A stretch of DNA of 64,000 nt from UBA8517 sp964606975 (GCA_964606975.1 CAZSGY010000006.1:25286-89285); one strand, 5' to 3'. Shown: positions 32,558 to 40,545, counted from the first letter of the stretch. The notes: generated by a model from the letters alone, not told the origin. Made by a program: numbers and translations.

Positions 32558-33346
32558 ATGAAGAAAATTAAGAAATATCTAAAAGTTTGGTGGATGATGA
32601 GTATTAATTCATTCTCTGTTGTTCTGGGGAAGAAATCTGCCCTGTTTGTTTTTTTGGTCGGAAAAACTTTTCGGTTTATTTTTACTCTCCTTTTTATCTT
32701 TTACCTTCTAAAAACAACAAAAGGTTTGGCCGGGTATTCCGAAGATCAAATTATATTTTTCTTTTTAACTTTTTCCGTCATCGATGCCATTACCCAGTTT
32801 CTTTTTCGGGAAGTTTACCAATTCCGCCGTATGATAATTAAGGGAGACTTTGATTTGGTTTTGGTCAAACCGGTTAATTCATTGTTTCGTGCACTTATGG
32901 GTGGGGCGGATATCGTTGATTTAATCACCATTCCGCCTTTAGTCGGACTTACAATTTATTTTGGGGCACAGCTTAATCCAAGCTTTTTAAACATTCTTTA
33001 TTACTTATTGCTTTTAATGAACGGTTTTGTGATAGCCACCGCTTTTCATATATTAATTTTATCTTTTGCTATAGTTACTCTGGAAATTGATCATGCAATT
33101 ATGATTTATAGAGACATAACCACTTTGGCCAAGTTTCCGGTAGATATTTATGGAAAAACGTTGGGTGGGGTATTAACTTACCTTATACCTTTGGGAATTA
33201 TGTTTACTCTTCCGGCAAAAGCATTGATGGGTTTGTCCACTCCCTTAGGAATCATACTTGCCTTAAGCGTGGGATTTTTGGCAATTTTTCTCGCATTTAG
33301 ATTTTGGAAATTCGCCCTAACGAAGTATACTAGCGCCAGTAGTTAA
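32558..33346 (+). CDS. ABC-2 type exporter, second permease
   Basis: I chose the ATG at 32558 (MKKIKKYLKVWWMMSINSF), 5 bases after the first permease. An ATG at 32474 would overlap that gene by 79 bases in another frame. The 262 residues show six hydrophobic segments and FREVYQFRRMIIKGDFDLVLVKPVN, a pattern of COG3694 permeases. It is related to its partner but distinct from it. Confidence 0.87.
   Translation: MKKIKKYLKVWWMMSINSFSVVLGKKSALFVFLVGKTFRFIFTLLFIFYLLKTTKGLAGYSEDQIIFFFLTFSVIDAITQFLFREVYQFRRMIIKGDFDLVLVKPVNSLFRALMGGADIVDLITIPPLVGLTIYFGAQLNPSFLNILYYLLLLMNGFVIATAFHILILSFAIVTLEIDHAIMIYRDITTLAKFPVDIYGKTLGGVLTYLIPLGIMFTLPAKALMGLSTPLGIILALSVGFLAIFLAFRFWKFALTKYTSASS
33326..33331 (+). promoter_or_regulatory. 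Possible -10 box before miaA
   Basis: TATACT lies 17 nt before the miaA ATG, inside the last codons of the permease gene. No good -35 box was seen. Confidence 0.3.
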
Positions 33347-33348
33347 CT

Positions 33349-34353
33349 ATGAATACTCAAGGGATGTCCGGTCCAAACCGCGACAAATTACTGGTGATCT
33401 GTGGTCCGACGGCAACCGGGAAAACCGATTTGGCGATATCTTTGGCCAAAAAATTTAATGGCGAAATTGTTTCTGCAGACTCCCGTCAGGTTTATAAAGG
33501 TTTGAATATTGGTACAGGAAAAGATTTACCCAAAGGAGCAAAAATTAAACATCTTTGGATTAAAAGATTCGGCTACTATGAAATTAGAGGAGTAAAGATT
33601 TGGGGGTACGATTTGGCAGACCCCCGCCACAGTTTTAGTGTCTCACAATATCTGAAATTTGCTGAAAGAATAATTGCGGATATCGGCAAAAGAGGAAAGT
33701 TGCCGATCTTGGTAGGCGGTACCGGCCTATATATTAAGGGAATAATTGACGGAATTCCGACTGTCGATATTCCTAAAAGTAACAACTTAAGAAAAAGTCT
33801 GGAAAGCAAAAGCGCTGCCCGCCTTTTTGAAACTTTGGCCCAGATAGATTCTTTAAAAGCTGCCGGAATGAACGCTTCGGACAAGAAAAATCCCAGACGG
33901 TTAATTAGGGCAATAGAAATTGCTACCTGGAAAATGAACCATGGAAGACAGGGAGAGTTTTTGGAAAAAAAGATTGCAAAACATGACGTCATGCAAATCG
34001 GACTTATCGCAAATGAAGAATATCTAAATCATAGAATTGAACAGCGTGTATCAAAGAGGTTTAGAGAACGGCTCGAAGACGAAATTGCGGAATTACTCAA
34101 AAATCATGTCAGTTGGGAAATGCAGTCTATGAGTTCAATGGGATACGGAGAATGGAAAGATTTTTTTGAAGGTAGAAAATCTGAAAAAGAGGTTATTTGC
34201 GCTTGGGAACTAGAAGAAAAGAAATACGTAAAAAGGCAGCTAATTTGGTTTAAAAAAGACGAGAGAATAAAGTGGTTTGATATAACAAATAAGAATTATT
34301 TCGAAAATGTGGAAAAAACAGTCAGTGCGTGGCATAATAGGCGAAATGAATAG
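33349..34353 (+). CDS. miaA: tRNA dimethylallyltransferase
   Basis: MiaA adds an isoprenyl group to A37 of tRNAs reading UNN codons. The 334 residues have the P-loop GPTATGKTDLA, the catalytic-region VSADSRQVYKGLNIGTGK, GGTGLYIKGIIDG and KKNPRRLIRAIEI. The last part carries the SMGYGEWKDF and KRQLIWFKKD stretches of the family. It starts 2 bases after the permease gene and overlaps the next gene by 8 bases. Confidence 0.94.
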   Translation: MNTQGMSGPNRDKLLVICGPTATGKTDLAISLAKKFNGEIVSADSRQVYKGLNIGTGKDLPKGAKIKHLWIKRFGYYEIRGVKIWGYDLADPRHSFSVSQYLKFAERIIADIGKRGKLPILVGGTGLYIKGIIDGIPTVDIPKSNNLRKSLESKSAARLFETLAQIDSLKAAGMNASDKKNPRRLIRAIEIATWKMNHGRQGEFLEKKIAKHDVMQIGLIANEEYLNHRIEQRVSKRFRERLEDEIAELLKNHVSWEMQSMSSMGYGEWKDFFEGRKSEKEVICAWELEEKKYVKRQLIWFKKDERIKWFDITNKNYFENVEKTVSAWHNRRNE

Positions 34354-35314
34354 AAAGGTCGACATATCTCACCGGACGATAATTTTCGCTGTTCTTTTTC
34401 TCCTGGGAATTTGGTTTTTATATTACATCCGCGGCATTCTATTTATGCTTTTTGTCTCCTTTCTTTTAATGACAATTTTAGAGCCTCTTGTAAAATTGTT
34501 TGTCAGACTTAAGATTCACAGAAGTTTGGCAGTAATTATCACTTATATCTTAGTCTTTGGTGTGCTTGGCGGAGTAATCGCCACTATTGCCCCGGTGTTA
34601 GTCCGGGAAACATCAAGTTTCATAAGCGCACTTCCTGAATACTTATCAAAAACCAACATTGGCCCATCATTTGACGGCATACTAAGCGGTCTGGCTCAGC
34701 AACTGGGCGGAGTTCTGAATTTCACTTTTTCGATTTTTTCCAATGTTTTTTCATTAATCACGGTTTTGGTTTTTTCTTTTTATATGCTTTTGGGTTACAA
34801 CGGTATCCGAAATCAGGTTATTCTCTTGTTGGGTGAAAAGGGGGGGAAGAAAGTTAACAGGCTTATTTCTTCGATTGAAGAAAGATTGGGCAAGTGGTCC
34901 CGCGGACAATTATTGCTGATGTTGGCGGTGGCTGTCGGAAACTATATTGGGTATTTGCTTCTTGGAATCCCGTTTGCTCTCCCTCTGGCGTTATTGACCG
35001 GTATTTTCGAAATAGTTCCTGTTTTGGGACCGATTATTTCTGCAATTCCGGGGGTGCTTATTGGTTTTGGAATTTCACCGCTTACAGGCATTGGTGCGGC
35101 TGCAGTTGCCTTTATAGTCAATCAACTGGAGAACTATGTTTTGGTTCCTAAGATTATGCAAAAGTCTACGGGAGTATCTCCTCTTTTAATACTTATTTCG
35201 ATCGCAATTGGGGCAAAGTTGGCAGGGGTTGCCGGGGTGATTATCGCTGTGCCTTTTGTCATTACACTTCAGGTTATTTTAAAGGAATACTCGGGGAAGG
35301 GAGAAAACCAATAA
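34346..35314 (+). CDS. AI-2E/PerM family transporter
   Basis: Polytopic permease of the AI-2 exporter superfamily; the transported compound is not known. I chose the ATG at 34346 (MNRKVDISHRTIIFAV), which overlaps miaA by 8 bases and gives 322 residues. Seven to eight hydrophobic segments are visible. Family hallmarks are LLFMLFVSFLLMTILEPLVK-like text near the start and LTGIFEIVPVLGPIISAIPG plus VNQLENYVLVPKIMQKSTGVSPL in the second half. Its end lies close to the rnpB terminator. Confidence 0.88.
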   Translation: MNRKVDISHRTIIFAVLFLLGIWFLYYIRGILFMLFVSFLLMTILEPLVKLFVRLKIHRSLAVIITYILVFGVLGGVIATIAPVLVRETSSFISALPEYLSKTNIGPSFDGILSGLAQQLGGVLNFTFSIFSNVFSLITVLVFSFYMLLGYNGIRNQVILLLGEKGGKKVNRLISSIEERLGKWSRGQLLLMLAVAVGNYIGYLLLGIPFALPLALLTGIFEIVPVLGPIISAIPGVLIGFGISPLTGIGAAAVAFIVNQLENYVLVPKIMQKSTGVSPLLILISIAIGAKLAGVAGVIIAVPFVITLQVILKEYSGKGENQ

Positions 35315-35336
35315 AAAATCCCACTTTCGTGGGATT
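35313..35336 (-). terminator. Intrinsic terminator of the RNase P RNA gene
   Basis: AATCCCAC (35317-35324) and GTGGGATT (35329-35336) form an 8-bp stem. Read on the minus strand the loop is GAAA and the stem is followed by a T run. It ends the rnpB transcript and may also slow transcription from the permease gene on the plus strand. Confidence 0.85.
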
Positions 35337-35342
35337 CTCTAT

Positions 35343-35759
35343 ACTCTGGAGATTAGTAAGCCAGGTTCTGTTTCTCGATGATCATCCATCTTTCGACGGA
35401 TCTAAAGATCCGCCAAACCGATAAGGTTTGCTGTCAAATGACAAGCTCTGCTTATCTGTGCCCTCGAACCTCGTCCCGCCTCCCAGATTTCTCCAGGATT
35501 TTTAAAAGCTTATTTTCGCCCGTAAAGGGGCGGAACATTCGGAGGTTGCAGCGGGGAGGATTGCCTCTTTTCACTCGTTTCCATTTACCTTTAGGGTAAA
35601 TGACTCGACATAGTTTCTGTGGCTCTATACTGGTCTACTGAGTCAGCTTTCGCTGTCCCGGTAGTCTCCGCCTTGCGACGGACACCCTGCTTTCTGCTGC
35701 CTGGACTTTCCTCTATCCTAAGCCTAAGCTCAGAACAGCGATCATCCTTTCTCCAGAGT
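35343..35759 (-). ncRNA. rnpB: RNase P RNA
   Basis: The catalytic RNA that trims the 5' end of pre-tRNAs. On the minus strand the conserved 5' block GAGGAAAGTCC lies at 35713-35703 and the conserved 3' block ACAGAACCTGGCTTACTA at 35371-35354. The ends pair perfectly as helix P1: ACTCTGGAG at the 5' end (35759-35751) with CTCCAGAGT at the 3' end (35351-35343). About 417 nt, consistent with an ancestral type A molecule. It has an extended -10 promoter and an intrinsic terminator. Open reading frames inside it are not genes. Confidence 0.95.
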
Positions 35760-35764
35760 GGCCT

Positions 35765-35773
35765 ATTATAGCA
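35765..35773 (-). promoter_or_regulatory. rnpB promoter (extended -10)
   Basis: On the minus strand TGC precedes TATAAT (35770-35765). Transcription would start about 6-7 nt downstream, exactly at the first base of helix P1 near 35759, so the 5' end needs no processing. Confidence 0.7.
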
Positions 35774-35801
35774 CTTTGTCCCGGTTTGTATAGCAAAATG
35801 A

Positions 35802-35829
35802 TTGACAAAATATTAGTAAATGCTAATAT
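35802..35829 (+). promoter_or_regulatory. arsR-grx promoter with palindromic operator
   Basis: TTGACA (35802-35807), a 16-bp spacer and TAATAT (35824-35829) preceded by TGC form the promoter. A perfect inverted repeat ATATTAG-6-CTAATAT (35810-35829) fills the spacer and -10 box, so a bound repressor would block polymerase. The -10 box ends 7 nt before the ATG. Confidence 0.75.
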
Positions 35830-35836
35830 ATTTTCT

Positions 35837-36109
35837 ATGAAACAAGCCATCATTTCCTCGTTTGCAAACACAACCCGGCTAAAACTCCTAATTTGCCTTA
35901 AAAGCGGTAGTAAAAATGTTACCGAACTTATCGCCAACTGCGGCCTGAGCCAATCCGCGGTCTCCCAGCATTTGGAAAAGCTGAGAGCGGCAGGTCTGGT
36001 GACCGGTGTTAGAGATGGAAGAGAAATAGTTTATAGGTTAAGAAGTCAAAAATCTGGTGAATTAGCAAAAAGCTTACTAAATTTTGCAAAGGAGGTGGAT
36101 AAGAAATGA
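35837..36109 (+). CDS. ArsR-family winged-helix repressor
   Basis: A small DNA-binding repressor of the ArsR/SmtB type. I chose the ATG at 35837 (MKQAIISSFANTTRL), which gives 90 residues; an ATG at 35786 would place the promoter inside the gene. The winged helix is clear, with LIANCGLSQSAVSQHLEKLRAAGLV (the recognition helix within it) and the wing GVRDGREIVYRL. Only two cysteines are present, C20 and C35, and the classical metal site ELCVCDL is absent, so a thiol-based signal is more likely than a metal (inference). It overlaps the glutaredoxin gene by 4 bases and probably represses both genes through the palindrome. Confidence 0.9.
   Translation: MKQAIISSFANTTRLKLLICLKSGSKNVTELIANCGLSQSAVSQHLEKLRAAGLVTGVRDGREIVYRLRSQKSGELAKSLLNFAKEVDKK
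36088..36100 (+). promoter_or_regulatory. Strong Shine-Dalgarno for the glutaredoxin gene
   Basis: AAAGGAGGTGGAT, nearly the full anti-SD complement, ends 5 nt before the ATG at 36106. It shows that operon-internal genes in this genome use normal SD initiation. Confidence 0.85.
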
Positions 36110-36366
36110 AAACAAAGAAAATAAAACTTTACTCGACGATGAGCTGTCCTTATTGTCGTATGGAAAAATCCTGGTTGGAAGAAAATAGTATCGACCACGA
36201 GGTTGTTTATGTGGATCAAAATCAGGAAGAAGCAATCAATATGGTGAGAAAGACCGGCCAAATGGGGGTCCCCGTTACCGAAATTGAGACGGAAAACGGC
36301 GAATCGGAATACATAGTCGGTTTTGACGTACAAAAATTGTCAGAGATTTTGGACATCAAAAACTGA
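36106..36366 (+). CDS. Glutaredoxin-like thiol-disulfide oxidoreductase
   Basis: The 86-residue thioredoxin-fold protein has the active site CPYC (C14, C17) and the later GVPVTEIE stretch with the cis-proline. It matches NrdH/glutaredoxin-like proteins. It is cotranscribed with the ArsR-type repressor upstream, so its expression is likely tied to the signal sensed by that repressor. Confidence 0.92.
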   Translation: MKTKKIKLYSTMSCPYCRMEKSWLEENSIDHEVVYVDQNQEEAINMVRKTGQMGVPVTEIETENGESEYIVGFDVQKLSEILDIKN

Positions 36367-36395
36367 TGTAATTTTCTTTTTTGGAAATTTAGGTT

Positions 36396-36401
36396 TATCA
36401 T
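36396..36401 (+). promoter_or_regulatory. Possible leaderless -10 box of the 72-aa gene
   Basis: TATCAT ends 7 nt before the ATG at 36409. No convincing -35 box is seen. Confidence 0.35.
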
Positions 36402-36408
36402 TTATTAG

Positions 36409-36627
36409 ATGGCCACACCCAAAAAAGAAGAAGCGAAGGATGTTAAGATTGTCAATAAATGCACAGGTGGTTCTGCTGGTGCCATTTACGGCTTTGGATT
36501 CTTGGGTGCTTTGGTCTACTTTATCCAACATGCAGGTAGCTTTAGCGAAGGCTTGGTGGGATTTTTAAAAGCTTTGGCCTGGCCGGCGCTTTTGGTTTAC
36601 AAAGTTTTGGAACTTCTAAAATTTTGA
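36409..36627 (+). CDS. Small conserved-looking membrane protein
   Basis: The 72 residues have a charged, Lys-rich N-terminus and then a Gly-rich hydrophobic stretch (GGSAGAIYGFGFLGALVYFI). After QHAGSF comes a second hydrophobic segment (FLKALAWPALLVYKVLELL). Two membrane segments are likely. Small proteins of this pattern (GxIYGxGFxGALVYxIQ) occur in many bacteria; their role is not known to me. Confidence 0.7.
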   Translation: MATPKKEEAKDVKIVNKCTGGSAGAIYGFGFLGALVYFIQHAGSFSEGLVGFLKALAWPALLVYKVLELLKF

Positions 36628-36673
36628 ACTTAAATTTATTAATAGCTTTTGCGTTTAGATATATCATATAAAT

Positions 36674-37348
36674 ATGAAGCTGTCCCTGAAAGGGTTCACT
36701 TTGGTTGAAATATTAACCGTAATAGCCTTGTTGGCTATAGTTACCTTCTTTGCCGCCTTAAACATGTCTGCGCAATTGGCCAAAGCCAGAGATGCGGACA
36801 GGAAGGGCGACATTGATGAAATAGGAAAATTCATCGAAGAATATTATACGGACACTAATTGCTATCCTATCTCATTGCCTTTGTGTGAAAATTCATTTTC
36901 GCTTGGAGATAAAACCTATGTTGCGAATATCCCATGTGATCCGAGGTCGGGAAATTCGTATGTTTATGTAAGCGAAATAAGTTCTTGTCCCAGATGGTTC
37001 CAGGTTTACGGCAATTTAGAGTACACACAGGATGGTATTATTGACACTCTTGGCTGTCGCAACGGATGCGGTCCAAAGTGTCAGTTTAATTACGGTATTG
37101 CCAGTTCAAATGTGAGATTAAATTTTCTTTGCAGCGAAGTAGCGTCTTCGGAGCCGGTACCAAGCCCCCCTCCGGTAGCGGACGAGACACTGCTTCAATA
37201 TGTTTGTGCGCCTGGTGGGGAATGCGAAGCCTTCATGTTTCCTGAACTTTCCGGGTGTCCGGACATTTACATAAATGACCCCACTTGCCAAAGCCAGTGT
37301 GATATCCCCAAAAACCGCTGTCACGACGCAAGAGGAAAGACAAATTAA
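36674..37348 (+). CDS. Type IV pilin-like protein, Cys-rich
   Basis: The N-terminus carries a prepilin peptidase site followed by the hydrophobic helix: GFTLVEILTVIALLAIV (residues 7-23). The 224 residues are longer than minor pilins. The body has at least twelve cysteines (for instance CRNGCGPKC and CQSQCDIPKNRC) and a Pro-rich linker (VPSPPPVAD). That suggests a disulfide-stabilised exported pilin with an extra C-terminal domain. The ComM-like gene follows by 57 bases. A TATCAT box ends 6 nt before its ATG. Confidence 0.85.
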   Translation: MKLSLKGFTLVEILTVIALLAIVTFFAALNMSAQLAKARDADRKGDIDEIGKFIEEYYTDTNCYPISLPLCENSFSLGDKTYVANIPCDPRSGNSYVYVSEISSCPRWFQVYGNLEYTQDGIIDTLGCRNGCGPKCQFNYGIASSNVRLNFLCSEVASSEPVPSPPPVADETLLQYVCAPGGECEAFMFPELSGCPDIYINDPTCQSQCDIPKNRCHDARGKTN

Positions 37349-37405
37349 ATTATCTTCATCTTTTAGATACTACGAAATTGTATTATATTAAATTAAATAT
37401 CCTTT

Positions 37406-38935
37406 ATGCTTTCAAGAATTAATTCCGGATCGATTTGCGGTTTAAATGCAGTCTTGGTAGACGTGGAAGTGGACGTTGCTGGTCAAGGGCTGCCCAGTTT
37501 TACCATTGTCGGTTTGCCTGATAAGGCCGTAGAAGAATCTAAGGAAAGAGTCAGAAGCGCCATCAAAAATAGTGGTGCAGACTTTCCTATTACCAGGATT
37601 ACAGTAAATCTTGCCCCGGCAGATTTGCCAAAAATCGGACCTGCATACGACTTGCCGATTGCTTTGGGGATAATGATTGCGGCAGGTCAAATTGCTCCGG
37701 AAGTGTCAGATAGCCTATTTTTTGGGGAATTATCGCTTGACGGGAGCTTACGGCATACAAATGGAATTTTACCAATGGCCAACCTTGCTAAAGAAAAAGG
37801 ATTTAAAAGAGTTTTCATTCCTAAGGTTAATGAAAAGGAAGCGTCTGTGGTTTCCGGAATAGAAATCTATCCCATTGACTCGCTTTTATCATTGGTCCGT
37901 TTTCTGAATGGCACGGTAGAAATTCCGGCGGCACGGAAAATAGATTTGGAATCGATATTAACAAAAAGCAATGCAGAATTTGATTTTTCTGAAGTTATCG
38001 GCCAGGAGCAGGCAAAACGTGCTTTGGAAATTGCAGCGGCCGGTGGTCATAATATTTTTCTTCGTGGCACACCCGGGTCGGGAAAAACAATGCTCGCCCG
38101 GGCACTCCCCGGGATTTTACCCGTACTCAGTGAGAGTGAGGCCTTGGAGGTAACAAAAATCTATTCCATAACAGGAAATTTGACGGAAGGCGAGTCGATA
38201 ATCACCAATCGTCCGTTTCGGAGTCCCCATCACACAACCAGTAGAATCGGATTGATCGGGGGCGGGAGCAATCCCATGCCCGGGGAAATTTCTTTGGCAC
38301 ACAGGGGTGTTTTGTTTTTGGATGAATTTCCGGAATTTCCGAGAAGTGTTTTGGAAGCGTTGCGTCAGCCTTTGGAGGATGGGGTTGTTACCATTTCTCG
38401 GGCAAAAGGATCGGTGACTTACCCTGCCCAATTTTTGTTGGTGGCAGCCAGTAATCCATGCCCCTGTGGCTACTATGGAGACTCAAAGCGTGCCTGTACC
38501 TGTATGTCGGGAATGATTACCAGGTACCAAAAAAGAATTTCGGGGCCAATACTCGACAGGATCGATATGCACATCGATGTACCTTCCGTTGAAACGCAAA
38601 AATTGGTAAATGAGGAAGGCACCGGAAAAGAAAAATCTGCCGCTATTCAAAAAAGGGTTCAAAAAGCACGTAATATCCAGCTTAAACGTTTTAAAGACAG
38701 TAGATTGAAATCAAATTCTGAAATGACCACCCGGGATGTTAAAAAATTTTGTCAAATAGACGAGGCGTCAAAGGTAATGATGATAAGTGCGGCTGCCACA
38801 ATGAATTTATCTGCCAGAAGTTATTTCAAAGTCATAAAAATTGCCCGGACGATAGCCGACCTAGAAGAAAGTAAAAAGATTACAAAAATACACATAGCCG
38901 AAGCCCTGCAATATCGGCCGAAAATTCAGGAGTAA
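37406..38935 (+). CDS. comM: ComM/YifB-family AAA+ ATPase
   Basis: ComM is a hexameric helicase that aids branch migration during natural transformation. The 509 residues show an N-terminal Lon-protease-like domain (FTIVGLPDKAVEESKERVRSAI) and an AAA+ module with Walker A GTPGSGKTM and Walker B VLFLDEFPEF. The Cys-rich CPCGYYGDSKRACTC loop and the GPILDRIDMHIDVP block follow. Length is normal. It lies next to a pilin gene, which fits a competence role (inference). Confidence 0.93.
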   Translation: MLSRINSGSICGLNAVLVDVEVDVAGQGLPSFTIVGLPDKAVEESKERVRSAIKNSGADFPITRITVNLAPADLPKIGPAYDLPIALGIMIAAGQIAPEVSDSLFFGELSLDGSLRHTNGILPMANLAKEKGFKRVFIPKVNEKEASVVSGIEIYPIDSLLSLVRFLNGTVEIPAARKIDLESILTKSNAEFDFSEVIGQEQAKRALEIAAAGGHNIFLRGTPGSGKTMLARALPGILPVLSESEALEVTKIYSITGNLTEGESIITNRPFRSPHHTTSRIGLIGGGSNPMPGEISLAHRGVLFLDEFPEFPRSVLEALRQPLEDGVVTISRAKGSVTYPAQFLLVAASNPCPCGYYGDSKRACTCMSGMITRYQKRISGPILDRIDMHIDVPSVETQKLVNEEGTGKEKSAAIQKRVQKARNIQLKRFKDSRLKSNSEMTTRDVKKFCQIDEASKVMMISAAATMNLSARSYFKVIKIARTIADLEESKKITKIHIAEALQYRPKIQE

Positions 38936-38941
38936 TTGATG

Positions 38942-38947
38942 TAAAAT
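38942..38947 (+). promoter_or_regulatory. Leaderless -10 box of dtd
   Basis: TAAAAT ends 6 nt before the dtd ATG at 38954. Confidence 0.45.
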
Positions 38948-38953
38948 ACGTAT

Positions 38954-39397
38954 ATGAAATTGGTTGTGCAACGGGTAGAGAGGGCAAAAGTAATACGTGT
39001 ATCTGACAAGAAAACTATTGGGGAAATTGGCAAAGGGCTTTTTATTTTGGTCGGATTTAAAAAGGGCGATTCTGAAAGAGATGTTGAGACGATGGCAGAA
39101 AAAGTCGCCAAACTTCGCGTTATGGCTGATGCTAACGATAAAATGAATTTATCGGTAAAAGATACCGATTCGTCAATCTTGGTTGTTTCGCAATTCACTC
39201 TTCATGCGGATACCAACGGAGGAAACCGTCCAAGTTTTATAGAGGCAGAAGAACCGACCAGGGCAAGACGTTTATATGAACTCCTTATCCAAAAGTTAAG
39301 TGAGAAAGATATCAAGATAGAATCGGGGAGTTTTGGAGACTATATGCAAATCGAAGCTGTTTTGGACGGCCCTGTAACAATAATTTATTCAGATTAA
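38954..39397 (+). CDS. dtd: D-aminoacyl-tRNA deacylase
   Basis: DTD hydrolyses D-amino acids wrongly attached to tRNA. The 147 residues contain the family motif SQFTLHADTNGGNRPSF and the cross-subunit motif, usually NxGPVT, here as LDGPVT near the end. The N-terminus KLVVQRVERAKV is typical. The 3' end overlaps the convergent nth gene by 9 bases. Confidence 0.95.
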   Translation: MKLVVQRVERAKVIRVSDKKTIGEIGKGLFILVGFKKGDSERDVETMAEKVAKLRVMADANDKMNLSVKDTDSSILVVSQFTLHADTNGGNRPSFIEAEEPTRARRLYELLIQKLSEKDIKIESGSFGDYMQIEAVLDGPVTIIYSD

Positions 39398-39988
39398 TTT
39401 CTCTTTCTTCAAGAATTCAACTAATTTTTTTTGAGAAGTAAATTGTCTTCCGACACTTACAAAAAGCCTATTCATTTCCGACCAGTATTTTTTAGGAACT
39501 CTCCTAACCAATTCTTTTTCTGTTTGTTCAGGAGTTTTGGTGTGAACCCAGCCCAACAAATTACTGATCCTGTGAACATGAGTGTCAACCGCTATGGCAG
39601 GGATGCTGAATGCTCTATTCAGAACCAGATTGGCTGTTTTAACACCGACCCCGGGAAGCGTAGTCAACTCCTTTTGTGTTTTGGGTATTTCACCGTTAAA
39701 TTTTTTGATTACCGTTTCTGCTAATAACTTGATGTGTCTTGCTTTTGTTTTATAAAACCCCACCGGATATATTAGCTTTTCTATATCATTGACGCTCATC
39801 TTATTTAGCATCTTTATGTTTCCTGCTTTAGCGAACAGTCTTCGGGCAGCCAGAAGCGTGGTATCATCCTTTGTTCTGGCAGACATTAGAGTAGAAATCA
39901 GGGTCTTGTATGGATCCGATCCAAAAACCTCGAGAGGAACTAAAACATAATGTTTTCTAAAAACATCAAAAACTTTTTTGAAGTTCAT
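39389..39988 (-). CDS. nth: Endonuclease III-like DNA glycosylase lacking the Fe-S cluster
   Basis: A HhH-GPD base-excision repair enzyme. The 199 residues keep the helix-hairpin-helix LPGVGVKTANLVL with catalytic Lys117 and the catalytic Asp135 in VDTHVHRI. The four C-terminal cysteines that bind the [4Fe-4S] cluster in classical EndoIII are absent; the end reads SVGRQFTSQKKLVEF and contains no Cys at all. It may act on oxidised pyrimidines as EndoIII does, but specificity is unproven. Confidence 0.9.
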   Translation of the reverse strand: MNFKKVFDVFRKHYVLVPLEVFGSDPYKTLISTLMSARTKDDTTLLAARRLFAKAGNIKMLNKMSVNDIEKLIYPVGFYKTKARHIKLLAETVIKKFNGEIPKTQKELTTLPGVGVKTANLVLNRAFSIPAIAVDTHVHRISNLLGWVHTKTPEQTEKELVRRVPKKYWSEMNRLFVSVGRQFTSQKKLVEFLKKEKLI

Positions 39989-40003
39989 ACGTTTTGTTAA
40001 CGC

Positions 40004-40033
40004 AAAAGGGGCCGGTCGTACCGGTGCCCTTTT
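40004..40033 (-). terminator. Bidirectional hairpin terminator
   Basis: AAAAGGG and CCCTTTT form the outer stem, and CCGGT/ACCGG the inner stem around CGT. On the minus strand it follows the zinc-ribbon gene by 26 nt; on the plus strand it is followed by TTTTGTTTT. Confidence 0.75.
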
Positions 40034-40059
40034 GTTTTAATTATGTTTAAAATTAAAGC

Positions 40060-40197
40060 TTATTTACCTCCAATTTTAAACATGGTTGTGCCACAGACTT
40101 CACAAACAGCTTTTGTAGCCTTTTTACCATTTTTCATGGTAACTTCTTGATGGTCTTTACCATCTCTCTTGGCACGACATTTTACGCAATACATCAT
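40060..40197 (-). CDS. Small zinc-ribbon protein (DUF5679-like)
   Basis: A 45-residue protein starting MMYCVKCRAKRDGKDHQEVT with CVKC and, 29 residues on, CEVCGTTMFKIGGK. The two CxxC pairs predict a zinc ribbon. It matches the pattern of DUF5679 proteins, which are common in CPR and actinobacteria and have no established role. A strong SD (GGGGGGTGA on the minus strand, about 40210-40218) precedes the ATG. It may be cotranscribed with the 95-aa gene upstream. Confidence 0.88.
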   Translation of the reverse strand: MMYCVKCRAKRDGKDHQEVTMKNGKKATKAVCEVCGTTMFKIGGK

Positions 40198-40253
40198 CGA
40201 TTCATTCACCCCCCTTCGTTAGGACAGAAAATTTAAGTTCCTAAAAAACAAAG

Positions 40254-40541
40254 TTATTTAACAATAAATTTGTTCCAGGCTAAGTATACCACCAGCTCGA
40301 GGATTAGTATGAGGCTGATGGTTACAAGGCTACGCAGGATGTCTTTTTTAATGGACAGCCTAGCCTCGGGTTGTGCCAAAGAATCGGCGTTTTTTCTGTG
40401 CTTGGTCGAGGCTGAGTATTTATCTTTAGCAAAATTTGTTTCCCCCTTGACATAAGCTATTTTGGGCTGTTCTTCTAGCGAAGAAATCAGAAATCCATAA
40501 TGCGGACTTTTTTTGTTTTTCCTGGTTCTTACCATTGCCAT
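40254..40541 (-). CDS. Single-pass membrane protein of unknown function
   Basis: The 95 residues have a basic, polar N-terminal two-thirds and one C-terminal hydrophobic helix (LVTISLILILELVVYLAW), so it looks tail-anchored. The start MAMVRTRKNKKSPHYGFLIS is Lys/Arg-rich. A TACAAT box on the minus strand (40555-40550) ends 8 nt before the ATG, so it is leaderless or nearly so. I recognise no family. Confidence 0.6.
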   Translation of the reverse strand: MAMVRTRKNKKSPHYGFLISSLEEQPKIAYVKGETNFAKDKYSASTKHRKNADSLAQPEARLSIKKDILRSLVTISLILILELVVYLAWNKFIVK

Positions 40542-40545
40542 ATTC

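Noticed and set aside
34894..35151. Plus-strand frame of 85 codons inside the PerM gene
   Set aside because: It is an out-of-frame shadow of the permease and shows no protein-like features of its own.
35378..35599. Plus-strand open frame of 73 codons
   Set aside because: It lies wholly inside the minus-strand RNase P RNA gene.
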